DNA from: CATQHP01 sp965205595 | Lineage (GTDB): Bacteria; Acidobacteriota; Terriglobia; Bryobacterales; UBA6623 | Assembly: GCA_965205595.1 (NCBI GenBank) | Contig: CBDBHI010000006.1 | Coordinates: forward strand, 109,314-173,313 | Length of the DNA stretch: 64,000 nt | Direction: 5' to 3' | In this document: positions 7,317 through 16,009 of the stretch, in pieces | How positions within the stretch are numbered: position 1 is the first letter of the stretch | Layout: every line of letters starts with the position of its first letter | The notes under the pieces: model-generated | Databases searched by the model: none | The model's input: the letters and a program-made list of their open reading frames with translations, nothing else | Told to the model about the DNA's origin: nothing | Program-made: the position numbers and the translations under genes

Positions 7317-9890
7317 ATGTCGGATCTTTCTGCGTACCACCTGCAACAGATGGAAAGCATCAACTCGGAATTCTTTGAGACCGGTAACGGTTTCCATGCA
7401 ATTGCCAAGCGCACTGATGCAGTAGACGAAATCGTCAAGGGTCACTTCCAAAAAGCCTTCGAAGGCTCCGCGTCCGGCGTAGCGGCCGTGGCGGTCGGAG
7501 GATATGGCCGCCGACAGCTTTTCCCTTACTCCGACGTGGACTTGCTCTTACTGGTCAAAGGCAATGGCAGCGCGTCGAAGAGTGAAGATCGAATCGCCGG
7601 CCTTCTGGCCGACCTCTGGGACTCGCAACTGCGCGTTTCGCAATCAGTGCGAACCCCGTCGGAGTGCACCAAACTCGCACCCGACAACACGGAGTTGCAC
7701 ATCAGTCTGCTTGACACGCGATTCTTGTGCGGCGACGAAGTGTTCTTTCGCGAGTTTGAATCAACTAAGCTACCCAAGTTTTATCTGCGCGAGCAGCAAG
7801 CGCTGACTCGCGAGCTTGTTGAGGCCGCCCGAAAACGTCAGCGCGCCTTCGGAAACACGATCTACCACCTCGAGCCCAACGTGAAGGAAGGGCCGGGCGG
7901 GCTGCGCGACTTTCAACTGGCCTGTTGGCTCATGCAGCTCGACAACCTGTCTCAGGACAAGATCCCGACAAGCGAAGAGTTCCTGCCACTCGACCACGAC
8001 CATCGAGTCAGTGAAGCGAAGAGATTCCTATTCGCGTTGCGCTGCTACCTGCACTACTTCCATGGACGCGACAAGAACCTTTTGACGTTCGACCTGCAAG
8101 AGACAGTCGCGCACGAGGGCAGCGGCAAAGCGTTCCCTGACGGTCTCGCCGTATCGGGTTGGATGCGCGAGTTCTTCCGCAACATCCGGGTCATCGACCG
8201 GCTGTCGGCCCGTGCAATCGACGAGCACGCGGTTCCGCAAAACTCGCTGTTCACGCTGTTCCGCAATCGCAAATCGAAGTTGTCGAACCGTCACTTCACC
8301 GTAAGCAATGGCCGAATCTTTTGGCGTGGAAGCCGGCAACTGGAGGCAGTGCCCGAGTTAGGCCTGGAGATCTTCGCCTTCATGGCGCGCCACGGATTGC
8401 CGCTCGCCGCTAAAACCGAACGCCGCATCGAGGCACAACTTCCGGCTGTCCGCGCGCACCTCGACGCGAATCAATCGCACTGGCCGCCGCTTCGCGAAAT
8501 TCTTCTAGCCCCACACACCTACCCAGCCATGCGCGCCATGCGCGAGACCGGTGTGCTGTTTGAGTTATTCCCTTCCTTCAAACTCGTAGACTGCTTGGTA
8601 ATTCGCGACTTCTATCACCGCTACACCGTGGATGAGCACACGTTGGTCACGATTCGCGTGCTAAAAGAACTTAAGCTCGACGGCGATCAACGCGACAGCC
8701 GTTATGCCCGCCTGCTCGAGGAGATCGATCGACCCGAGCTGGTTTACTTTGCACTTTTATTCCACGACATCGGCAAGGGCGTCAAAGACCGCAACCATTC
8801 CGACGTCGGCGCCGAACTTGCGACGCAGGCGATGGACCGTATCGGCCTCAGCGACAAATCCGATCGTGACACGGTTGATTTTCTGATCAGAGATCATCTC
8901 ACCATGTCCGGCGTGATGACGAAGCGGGACATTAGCGAGACCGAAACCCTAGAAGATTTCAAAGAGAGCGTCGGCACTCTCGAGCGGTTAAAGATGCTCA
9001 CGATACTGACGTTTGCCGATACCAGCGGCGTCGACCCGAAAGCGATGACCACCTGGCGGAAGGACCTGCTCTGGCAGCTCTTTCTCGGAACTCACCGGAT
9101 CTTTACGCGCGATCTCGAAGACAAGCGCATCGAGCCGGATCACGAAGACTCACTTCTTGATCTAGCCGATAACCCCGCCGAGGGCCGCGAACTGAAGACC
9201 TTTCTAAAAGGTTTTCCCCACCGCTACCTACGGACGCACACCCCCGAACAGATCTACGCTCACTACACGCTCGGGAGAAATCTGGAGCCTGACTCAGGCG
9301 CCGTTGACATCCAGAACGTCCAAGGACGCTACGAAATCGTTGTGATCGGCTGGGAGCGCCCGTTCTTGTTCGCCTCTTTGTGCGCCGCGCTTTCTGGTTT
9401 TGGCCTCAGCATCTCCAAGGCGGAAGCCTTCGCAAACGACGCCGGAGTCATTCTAGATACATTCCACGTCGCTATCTCCGAGAGCGCTGGTACTAGCGAT
9501 CTCCAAAAGGGCGAACTGGCCCAGCTCAAGAAGAACTTACGCCGTGTGTCAGAAGGGCGCATGGACGCCGAAGAGCTACTCCAACAGCGTCGAACGCTCG
9601 GCGTTCGGCGTCGCACTTTTATCGAGCCGCGGGTGTCATTCGACAACGAAACTTCGACGCGCGCCACTATCTTCAACGTAACCGCCGAGGACCGCACGGG
9701 TCTGCTATTCGACTTAGCCAGCCGATTCTCGCAAAACGAATGCGACATCGACGTAGTCCTGATCGACACTCGTGGACATCGAGCGCGCGACGTATTCTAC
9801 GTCAGGGGTCCCGAAGGCAAACTCGACGAGCCTAACTGCGAGGCGCTTTGTGAGGAACTTCAGGCGGCTTGTTTGATTCGGGCCGAATAA
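7317..9890 (+). CDS. glnD: PII uridylyltransferase / uridylyl-removing enzyme
   Basis: Bifunctional nitrogen sensor of 857 aa that adds UMP to PII at low glutamine and removes it at high glutamine. Domains: nucleotidyltransferase with GGYGRRQLFPYSDVDLLLL (61-79), a helical linker, an HD phosphohydrolase domain with the HDIGKG motif near residue 482, and two C-terminal ACT domains (about 675-745 and 785-850, the second starting near IFNVTAEDRTGLLFDLA). All catalytic motifs appear intact. Downstream of its substrate gene glnK but behind a terminator. Its last 59 bp overlap the convergent DHPS-like gene. Confidence 0.96.
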   Translation: MSDLSAYHLQQMESINSEFFETGNGFHAIAKRTDAVDEIVKGHFQKAFEGSASGVAAVAVGGYGRRQLFPYSDVDLLLLVKGNGSASKSEDRIAGLLADLWDSQLRVSQSVRTPSECTKLAPDNTELHISLLDTRFLCGDEVFFREFESTKLPKFYLREQQALTRELVEAARKRQRAFGNTIYHLEPNVKEGPGGLRDFQLACWLMQLDNLSQDKIPTSEEFLPLDHDHRVSEAKRFLFALRCYLHYFHGRDKNLLTFDLQETVAHEGSGKAFPDGLAVSGWMREFFRNIRVIDRLSARAIDEHAVPQNSLFTLFRNRKSKLSNRHFTVSNGRIFWRGSRQLEAVPELGLEIFAFMARHGLPLAAKTERRIEAQLPAVRAHLDANQSHWPPLREILLAPHTYPAMRAMRETGVLFELFPSFKLVDCLVIRDFYHRYTVDEHTLVTIRVLKELKLDGDQRDSRYARLLEEIDRPELVYFALLFHDIGKGVKDRNHSDVGAELATQAMDRIGLSDKSDRDTVDFLIRDHLTMSGVMTKRDISETETLEDFKESVGTLERLKMLTILTFADTSGVDPKAMTTWRKDLLWQLFLGTHRIFTRDLEDKRIEPDHEDSLLDLADNPAEGRELKTFLKGFPHRYLRTHTPEQIYAHYTLGRNLEPDSGAVDIQNVQGRYEIVVIGWERPFLFASLCAALSGFGLSISKAEAFANDAGVILDTFHVAISESAGTSDLQKGELAQLKKNLRRVSEGRMDAEELLQQRRTLGVRRRTFIEPRVSFDNETSTRATIFNVTAEDRTGLLFDLASRFSQNECDIDVVLIDTRGHRARDVFYVRGPEGKLDEPNCEALCEELQAACLIRAE

Positions 9891-10791
9891 CTTTGATGAC
9901 CGGCTGGGAGGACGCCTCGGGCTCTTGCCGACTGCGGGCGTCGTCAGCGCGATAGATACGATCGACGGCCGCCGCCGTGAGTCGCACCAGACTCGGCTCG
10001 CTAACTCTCAATATATGCGCGCCTGAATCCAAGGCCAGCGTAGCGGCAACTGAAGCGGCGGCCTGCTTCTCCTCATCGCTGGCGCGAATCGTGTCCACCA
10101 AAAACCGCATGCCCGAGAGTGTCACCTGAATTCCCTGCCCCACGGGCGCAACTTTGCTCAATAGTCTGATTAAGTCGTAGTTCTCCGGCCCACGTTTTCC
10201 GTGCTCCAAACCGGGGTCGACCACTACACGGCGCCGGTCGATTCCAGCGCGGTTTGCGCGAATGAGCGATGCCTGTAAATCCTTCGTAACCATGTCCTTA
10301 AGATTCACAATCGGCGATTGTCGCGACCATTCATCAGGACTTCCGCGCATGTGACCCAAGATCACCGCCGCGCTCGAGTCGTTCAACGCCTTTGCAAGTT
10401 CCTCATCAAATGCCAGGCCGCTAATATCGTGAATTCCATCGACACCGATCTCGATTGCTCTCGTAGCGGTTTCAGAATTTGGCGTCGTGACAATCACAGG
10501 CACCTGCACCCGTGATTGAAGCTTTCGCAGCGTAGGGACGAGGCGTTTAAGTTCGTCGTCCGATATAGGCCGCTCAGCCGGTCGCGCCGGGCTGGGATTA
10601 AGATCGATAAAATCCGCGCCCTCATCTTCGAGCCGCTGCACCTCGGCCAAAACCTTCTCGGGTTCGACGTGGTCGCCACCCAGAGCACTGCCCGGCCCAA
10701 TTTCGATCAGGGCACAAATCTGCGTCCGGACGCCGAGGGTAACCTCTTCGCCGCGAATCCTCCAGACAGGTGAACTTCGCTGAAATGACAC
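9832..10791 (-). CDS. Divergent dihydropteroate synthase-like protein
   Basis: 319 aa TIM-barrel protein related to FolP, which joins pterin and p-aminobenzoate. Recognisable landmarks are GADFIDLNPSPARP (family: GADIIDVGGESTRPG), GHMRGSP (family: MHMRGTP) and VVVDPGLEHGK. Several usual FolP residues are changed: the VSIDT strand reads VIVTTPN, the IND motif reads IHDIS, the SRK lysine loop reads LSGMRF, and the terminal RVHD reads RVSEP. A basic tail of ~45 residues extends past the barrel. GTG start, 5 bp after the acetyltransferase gene; third gene of an operon. Probably not a normal FolP. Confidence 0.7.
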   Translation of the reverse strand: MSFQRSSPVWRIRGEEVTLGVRTQICALIEIGPGSALGGDHVEPEKVLAEVQRLEDEGADFIDLNPSPARPAERPISDDELKRLVPTLRKLQSRVQVPVIVTTPNSETATRAIEIGVDGIHDISGLAFDEELAKALNDSSAAVILGHMRGSPDEWSRQSPIVNLKDMVTKDLQASLIRANRAGIDRRRVVVDPGLEHGKRGPENYDLIRLLSKVAPVGQGIQVTLSGMRFLVDTIRASDEEKQAAASVAATLALDSGAHILRVSEPSLVRLTAAAVDRIYRADDARSRQEPEASSQPVIKVIRPESNKPPEVPHKAPRS

Positions 10792-10796
10792 TATTT

Positions 10797-11633
10797 TTAT
10801 CCGAACTCGAAGCCGGCTGTAGCGTACACATACTCCGGGTGCTCAATGCGCAAAATCGATTCGCCACTGTTGAGCACCATGCGTACCAGTCTTCGTCTTG
10901 ATTGGAATCCAAAGCTCGATGCCAGTCGGCAGACCGAGGAGTTGGCGGGGAGCAAGTCCCAGAATACAGCCTCCGCCGAACGCTTCGCCAAAAATAAACT
11001 GACTAGTCCGGCAGCCGACTTTTCGCTTGACGCCACACACGGCCCCAAAAAGTAAGCGGCCGAGCCCTTTCGGCCAAGCAAAAACCCGTCGGACGCCGAG
11101 TAGCAGTTCCCATCTTCCACATCCATTAACGACGAAATGATCCGACTGCGATCCGCTCCAAAAGCAGCCCGATCCAACGTGCCGTTTTCTAGCCGATCGA
11201 GGCCCAACCCCGCGTCCTCGAAGCCTCCCATCGTCGGCTCGCCGGCGGCCTCACGCGCCCAGCGTTCGATCGGTTCCTCGTCGATAAACCCCAGATTGAG
11301 GTACAGCGGACGGCCTTGATCAGTGGCATCAAGCTTCACGCAGCGAACTCTCTTCTCTCGCAGCCACGCAAGCGCAAACTCCATCAACCCGCGAGCAATG
11401 CCCTGGCGGCGGTACTCCGGCGCGACCAACACCATGCCGAGCCAGGCCAAGTCCGAGCCGTAGCACACAGCCGTTGTTGTCCCCGCAACGACTCCATTTC
11501 GCTCATCCACAAAACACCCTTCAGGCTCGAGCGCGAGCAGACGCGCCCAGTCCTCGGGAGTCTGGCTCCAACCCACTGCTTCCTTCAGCCGCATTGCGCC
11601 TGCGATATCGGCCTGCGTCATCAAGCGAATCAT
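10797..11633 (-). CDS. GNAT-family acetyltransferase
   Basis: 278 aa, probably two GNAT folds in tandem. The N-terminal half has the acetyl-CoA loop YRRQGIARGLMEFALAWLRE (about residues 74-93) and the family ending LYLNLGFIDEEPIERW. The C-terminal half is a diverged second unit with no clear CoA loop, as in other double GNATs. It overlaps the upstream VTT gene by 4 bp and precedes the DHPS-like gene by 5 bp, so the three are co-transcribed. Substrate unknown. Confidence 0.8.
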   Translation of the reverse strand: MIRLMTQADIAGAMRLKEAVGWSQTPEDWARLLALEPEGCFVDERNGVVAGTTTAVCYGSDLAWLGMVLVAPEYRRQGIARGLMEFALAWLREKRVRCVKLDATDQGRPLYLNLGFIDEEPIERWAREAAGEPTMGGFEDAGLGLDRLENGTLDRAAFGADRSRIISSLMDVEDGNCYSASDGFLLGRKGSAAYFLGPCVASSEKSAAGLVSLFLAKRSAEAVFWDLLPANSSVCRLASSFGFQSRRRLVRMVLNSGESILRIEHPEYVYATAGFEFG

Positions 11634-12292
11634 GCCGGTTGCTGCCGCCTCTGATAAACCAAAAAGCCAATAAACAACAGCACGGCGAACGTAGCAATCA
11701 CAGCCATCGCATAGTAATTTTTAGAATTGGCCTGGGCGCCAAACAAAGTACTAAGAAACAGCGCCGGCATGCGAGCCATCGCGCTAATCGTAACGAATTC
11801 GAAGAATCGAAAGTCCGTCAGCCCGGCCCCGTACGACATGGCGTCCTTGGGCGTGCCTGGAACCAGGAACAGCAGGAACAACGCAGTCTTGCCCTTGCGG
11901 CTACGCAGCGATTCGTCAATGCGAGCCAATCGATCATGCCCGACAATTTTGCCGACGGCCGGCCTCCCGACCAGTCGCGCAAAACTGTAGTCGAAAGCTG
12001 AACCAAGCGCGATACCGATCACCGAATACACAAACCCCCACCAAGCGCCAAACACGTATCCGGCGGCGATTTGAGTGATTTCGCCGGGAATCAGAAAAAT
12101 GACAACCTGAGCAAATTGAATCGCGATACACAGCAGCGGCCCGCGCGGGCCATCGCTCCGCATCCAATCGACGAGCTGCTCGTGATCACTCAGACGCGCT
12201 ATGAGTCCGCTTCGCCACGCCAGATATACGGCCACCCCCAGCGCAAGCGCCGCCGCCACGGCAATCAATTTCTTCATTCGATCGGGATTCAC
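11630..12292 (-). CDS. VTT-domain (TVP38/DedA-like) membrane protein
   Basis: 220 aa inner-membrane protein of the SNARE-associated/VTT family. N-terminal membrane anchor (about residues 8-28), then a core with GYVFGAWWGFVYSVIGIALGSAF and the typical FLVPGTPKDAMSYGAGLT loop, ending in a hydrophobic helix near 195-213. Members are linked to lipid scrambling and membrane homeostasis; the exact role here is unknown. First gene of the three-gene operon and divergent from the membrane protein at 12351. Confidence 0.82.
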   Translation of the reverse strand: MNPDRMKKLIAVAAALALGVAVYLAWRSGLIARLSDHEQLVDWMRSDGPRGPLLCIAIQFAQVVIFLIPGEITQIAAGYVFGAWWGFVYSVIGIALGSAFDYSFARLVGRPAVGKIVGHDRLARIDESLRSRKGKTALFLLFLVPGTPKDAMSYGAGLTDFRFFEFVTISAMARMPALFLSTLFGAQANSKNYYAMAVIATFAVLLFIGFLVYQRRQQPA

Positions 12293-12350
12293 CGTGCGCC
12301 GGAATTCAGCATTTCTCGTATTCTATCCCGCAGTGACCTTGCACGAGCCA

Positions 12351-12977
12351 ATGACGGTGTTCACCGACTACCTGCTTGCCACCGTGTCCGTGTATTTGGC
12401 GTGGACCCTATCTCGACGACACTCTTCTCCCGTCGCGCGAAGCTGGATGTGGGCAATCGCCGCGCTAGCAGTAGCGGCGTTTTCAGGTGGCACGACTCAT
12501 GGCTTCCCTAATCTTCCGCCACCGGCGCCAGCGGCGCTCTGGAAAATCACTCAAACCGCAATCGGCATTGCGGCCTATTTCGTGACTCGCGGAACAGTTC
12601 TTCGACATGTGCCCGCCAAGATTTCACGCATCGTTCAATCGATCGCGCTATGCCAGCTCGCAATCTACCTTGTCTGGATCGCACTTCACGATGAATTCAT
12701 CTACTCGATCGTGGACTACGCCATCACCTTCGGGTTCGCACTGGTGCTCCAGGCAAGCGCGGCGCTAAAGCGGCTGGATTCCGGCGCCCAGTGGATCGCG
12801 TTGGGAATTCTCGCGTCGTTCGCGGCCGCGGCGATCCAAGCATTTGCGCTGGCGCCTCATCCCAATTTCAACCACAACGACCTCTACCACGTCGTCCAGA
12901 TTCTCGGGACCTGGCTCATTTATCGCGGCGTACGGCTCTCGGACGAAAACGTTTGCGAACCCGGAGGCCGAAATTAG
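12351..12977 (+). CDS. Uncharacterised integral membrane protein
   Basis: 208 aa with about six or seven hydrophobic helices. Notable conserved-looking polar residues: GGTTHGF in an early loop and HPNFNHNDLYHVVQILGTWLIYRG near the end, rich in histidine and asparagine. I do not recognise a characterised family with certainty. The frame is open from 12201, but that stretch overlaps the divergent VTT gene; ATG 12351 begins directly with a membrane segment (MTVFTDYLLATVSVYLAW) and is my chosen start. Confidence 0.7.
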   Translation: MTVFTDYLLATVSVYLAWTLSRRHSSPVARSWMWAIAALAVAAFSGGTTHGFPNLPPPAPAALWKITQTAIGIAAYFVTRGTVLRHVPAKISRIVQSIALCQLAIYLVWIALHDEFIYSIVDYAITFGFALVLQASAALKRLDSGAQWIALGILASFAAAAIQAFALAPHPNFNHNDLYHVVQILGTWLIYRGVRLSDENVCEPGGRN

Positions 12978-13017
12978 CTCGCGTCCGTGGGAGAGTTTCG
13001 GAGCGAACGAGTCGCAA

Positions 13018-13164
13018 GTGCCTGCCGCCCAACGGGTTAGGTGGCTCGACGAACTCAACATAAGACAATCGGATGAACACGATAATACTAGCCACAAGTG
13101 CTCAATCCAGTCCAAAAGCGCCTAACGCGGCCCGCGTGACTTTTACCACGGGCTGCTAGGCCCG
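13018..13164 (+). repeat. Composite 3'-end repeat, copy 1
   Basis: Begins CTGCCGCCCAACGGGTTA and ends AACGCGGCCCGCGTGAC followed by CCACGGGCTGCTAG. The same two blocks, with nearly the same ~84 bp spacing and opposite orientation, occur at 38678-38819. The end block forms a small hairpin (GCCCGTG with CACGCGGGC) and supplies the stop codon TAG of efp on the minus strand (13156-13158). Confidence 0.65.
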
Positions 13165-13716
13165 ACCCAAATAACTACCGTCCGCCGTGTTCACCTTGAT
13201 CGACTCGCCCTCTTTAATAAACTGCGGAACCGGCACCACCAACCCTGTTTCGGTCTTCGCGGGCTTGCTTACGTTCGTAACGGTGGCACTCTTAATCGCC
13301 GGCTCCGTCTCGACGACCTTCAACACGACTGACGAGGGCAGGTCCAGGTTAAACGGCACGTCGTCCAAAAACTGAACGCGAACGATCGTTTCCGGAATCA
13401 TGTAATTAACTTGCTCGGCAAGTTGGTCGCTGCTAAGCTCAATCTGCTCGTAGGTCTCGGTGTTCATCAGGACGTAGTTGGCGCCGTCCGAATAGAGATA
13501 CTGCATCTCCTGCGACTGCACGTTGACTCTCGGGAGCGACTCCTCCGAGGCGAACCGCCGGTCGAGCATCGAGCCCGATCGGTGGTTGCGCATTTTGATT
13601 TGAACGAAGCCGTGACCCTTGCCGGGCGTGCGGTGCTCCATCTTATGAATCGTGCAAATGTCGCCGCGGAAACGAACCATCATCCCCGCGCGCATCTGTG
13701 TAGCCTGAACGTCCAA
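13156..13716 (-). CDS. efp: Elongation factor P
   Basis: Translation factor that binds between the P and E sites and rescues ribosomes stalled on proline stretches. With a TTG start at 13716 the product is 186 aa, the usual EF-P length, beginning (M)DVQATQMRAGMMVRF. A purine-rich ribosome site (AGAGAAGAGG) precedes it. The modification loop is HRTPGKGHG with Lys33 at the position of E. coli Lys34. The frame is open to 13917, but that stretch runs through a dispersed repeat, so the longer start is unlikely. The stop codon lies inside another repeat family. Confidence 0.93.
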   Translation of the reverse strand: MDVQATQMRAGMMVRFRGDICTIHKMEHRTPGKGHGFVQIKMRNHRSGSMLDRRFASEESLPRVNVQSQEMQYLYSDGANYVLMNTETYEQIELSSDQLAEQVNYMIPETIVRVQFLDDVPFNLDLPSSVVLKVVETEPAIKSATVTNVSKPAKTETGLVVPVPQFIKEGESIKVNTADGSYLGRA

Positions 13717-13800
13717 AACGAACCTCTTCTCTAGGAAAACCGGAGCAAACTCGCCGTTCGCCCACCAATGTTCAGTATAGCCAAGCAGCCACAATTCACA

Positions 13801-13873
13801 CCGCCACAAATCCGTCCCTAAGGGAGTTATGTACGCAATTTCCGGGCCGTGAGTAGCGTTTGAGCCGCGCGCG
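13801..13873 (+). repeat. Dispersed upstream repeat, copy B
   Basis: Shares CAAATCCGTC, AGTTATGTACGCAATTTCC and GCGTTTGAGCCGCGCGC with copies at 5051 and 29641. It lies 85-90 bp upstream of the efp start and in the same orientation relative to that gene as the other two copies have to theirs. Confidence 0.7.
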
Positions 13874-13969
13874 TCAGCAAGCGGTTTCCTCGAATGAATC
13901 AATGCCTTCAAAGACACCGCCGGCCAAGCGGACTCAGACCAATACTAGCCCGCCACCGCCAGCACCAAC

Positions 13970-14647
13970 CTACGGCAGAGTACGAATCCGAATATTTCTG
14001 CACTCGACCTGCATCGCCTCGCCCGAGTGCAACTGGATCGCAATCACTCCTTCGCTGCTCAAATCGTCTTCGGTGTCAATCGTGACCTTGCCGTTGAGAG
14101 TTAGGCGGATGCGCTTCCCCTGGGCCAAAATCTCGTACTCGTTCCAGCCGTCCTTGCGGACAATCGATTCGGCCTGCCGCCAACCCTCGTCCGTCGTCTT
14201 CATGACGTTGCGGCCGCGGCCTTTTTCTTCGTAGAAATTGCCCCACGCGGAACGCTCGCCGGCGTGCGAAAAATCGGCTTGATAGCCGTGCACAATCCAT
14301 CCGGGTCCTGGCACCTGACGACTCCGAAACTGGATGCCGCTGTTTCCGTTACGCAAACGAACTTCGGCCCGAAGGATGAAGTCCGAAGCCTCGTTCGTGT
14401 GAATCAAAAACGTATTCGTCTCGACCTTCTTCTCGTCGCTTGAGCCAACAAGCACGCCGCCTTTCACCGACCACAGATCCGGGTCGCCGTCCCAGCCATC
14501 GAGATCTTTCCCGTTAAATAGCAGGACGTACCCTTCCCCCTGTTCGACATCGCTAAGTTCGTTGAGGCCCGCGGCCGGAAGCGCTTGCGCACAGCTCAAC
14601 ACAATCGCGAATGCGTACCGGGCTGTGCGCCTTAAATCAAATTTCAT
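13970..14647 (-). CDS. Secreted DUF1080 (3-keto-disaccharide hydrolase-type) protein
   Basis: 225 aa with a signal peptide (ending near residue 27) and one DUF1080 domain, a concanavalin-like beta-sandwich. Family landmarks: LFNGKDLDGWDG, WSVKGGVLVGSS, LRAEVRLRNGNSGIQFRS and the closing LHSGEAMQVECRNIRIR. Some relatives act on 3-keto-sugars. The Gfo/Idh/MocA oxidoreductase gene is 12 bp upstream on the same strand; an oxidoreductase plus DUF1080 pair fits oxidation and cleavage of a sugar, which is inference. Confidence 0.85.
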   Translation of the reverse strand: MKFDLRRTARYAFAIVLSCAQALPAAGLNELSDVEQGEGYVLLFNGKDLDGWDGDPDLWSVKGGVLVGSSDEKKVETNTFLIHTNEASDFILRAEVRLRNGNSGIQFRSRQVPGPGWIVHGYQADFSHAGERSAWGNFYEEKGRGRNVMKTTDEGWRQAESIVRKDGWNEYEILAQGKRIRLTLNGKVTIDTEDDLSSEGVIAIQLHSGEAMQVECRNIRIRTLP

Positions 14648-14659
14648 CCGCCCCCTCCG

Positions 14660-15796
14660 CTATGCCGACGCCATCATTTCTTCCCAGGTCACCGTGCGGC
14701 CCGTGTCCATTGCCATGCGGCCAAGGATCGCGGTCAACGTACTCTCGGCGCCCCGAATGCCAACGTTCTCGGTCTTACCCTCGGCGACGCGCAAAATGAA
14801 CGCCTCGACTGAATCGTGATCGATACTGCGCGGAGGTTCGGCGAAAACGACATCGTCCTTGCCGCGATAGTGCTTCCAGTAGTGGCGCGCGGTTTCGATC
14901 GCGGTGTCCGAGCCGTAAAAGCGCTCATGCACCTCGCGGAAAAACGGCGGCGTGATGTGCGAACCCACCAGCGTCGCCTGCACCTTGTCCGCATATTCGT
15001 AAACGACCGAAATATGGTCGGTCATATCGCCGTCCTTACGAATCGTGCGGCCGCCGTTTCCAACTGCCTTCAGTGGATGCGTGTCGCCTAGAAACCAGTT
15101 GAGTACGTCGATCGAGTGGCAGTACGTTTCGACGATGATGTCTCCGTACAGGTCGCGCCAGTGTTTCCACTCGCGAACTTTGTCGTGCATCGTTTCGGGC
15201 CGTGGTCGAACCGGCTCATTTCCGGTTACGGGGCCCTTGAGGAAATGCGCTTCGGCCTGATGAATTTTTCCCAACCCGCCGGAATCGAGTACCTTGTGCG
15301 CTTCCTTATAAACCCAGCCATAGCGCTGTTGAAAACCGAGCGAAACATTGAGCCCGCGCTTCGCTGAATCCGCCGCTTTCATCACGCGCTTACAACCGGC
15401 AACATCGACGCCGGCGGGCTTTTCGACATAGACATGCTTGCCGGCCTTTACAGCCGCTTCCAAGTGTTCGGGATGCAAGAAAACCGGCGTGGCAATGATC
15501 ACCGCGTCGATGTCGCTCGCGAGCAACTCGTTGTAGTCTTTGTAGACCCTTGGGTTCTCGATCGGAATGCGGCTTTTCGCCCGCTCAATTTGCTCGTCAA
15601 ACAAGTCGCAAATCGCTACCAGGCGCGCTTCGGGCGTTTTGACAACAAAGCTCGCAAGGCGCGTACCTCGCCCCCCGGCGCCAATCAGCCCAACCTTGAC
15701 CGCGGAGTTCGCCGCCGTACCCCGCACCGCCGCAAACGATGTCAGCGCAGCCGCCGCAAACGTTCGCCGTGAGACATCGTTACCACCGCTCGCCAT
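14660..15796 (-). CDS. Gfo/Idh/MocA-family oxidoreductase, Tat-exported
   Basis: 378 aa NAD(P)-dependent sugar-type dehydrogenase. A twin-arginine leader (VSRRTFAAAALTSFAAV) suggests folded export to the periplasm. The Rossmann motif is VGLIGAGGRGTRLASF (about 35-50), followed by the family EKPAGVDV lysine loop and a C-terminal barrel. Relatives of this export type are abundant in Acidobacteria and Planctomycetes and act on sugars or inositols; the substrate cannot be read from the sequence. First gene of a two-gene unit with the DUF1080 protein. Confidence 0.88.
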   Translation of the reverse strand: MASGGNDVSRRTFAAAALTSFAAVRGTAANSAVKVGLIGAGGRGTRLASFVVKTPEARLVAICDLFDEQIERAKSRIPIENPRVYKDYNELLASDIDAVIIATPVFLHPEHLEAAVKAGKHVYVEKPAGVDVAGCKRVMKAADSAKRGLNVSLGFQQRYGWVYKEAHKVLDSGGLGKIHQAEAHFLKGPVTGNEPVRPRPETMHDKVREWKHWRDLYGDIIVETYCHSIDVLNWFLGDTHPLKAVGNGGRTIRKDGDMTDHISVVYEYADKVQATLVGSHITPPFFREVHERFYGSDTAIETARHYWKHYRGKDDVVFAEPPRSIDHDSVEAFILRVAEGKTENVGIRGAESTLTAILGRMAMDTGRTVTWEEMMASA

Positions 15797-15923
15797 CGTA
15801 TTGCCTCCCTCTATCCGGTCCCGACTATAACATCAAGCGCGCGGAAAGCTGAGCCGTACACCGTATTGCCAAGGATCCTTTTTGACACCGCCCAGGTGCG
15901 TCATTCGAGGTCAAGAAGCCGAG

Positions 15924-15950
15924 GCGTGGACGGAAGTCCACGCTTTCTTC
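15924..15950 (+). terminator. Terminator-like hairpin upstream of the Ig-like gene
   Basis: GCGTGGAC-GGAA-GTCCACGC followed by TTTCTT, an eight-pair stem with a tetraloop and T-rich tail reading on the plus strand. No plus-strand gene ends just before it; it stands between two divergent genes. It may be a leader attenuator for the gene at 16010 or a repeat. Confidence 0.5.
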
Positions 15951-16009
15951 AAAGCTCCAGACGGATTTGCCTCTAGCCTTGTCCACCGGGCTCGCGATAG
16001 CATGGTTTC

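Noticed and set aside
7317..9890. glnD as part of the amtB-glnK transcript
   Set aside because: A strong terminator (7210-7250) stands between glnK and glnD; only read-through could join them.
13717..13917. N-terminal extension of efp (67 more codons)
   Set aside because: The extension runs through a dispersed repeat and would exceed normal EF-P length; the TTG start gives 186 aa with a ribosome site.
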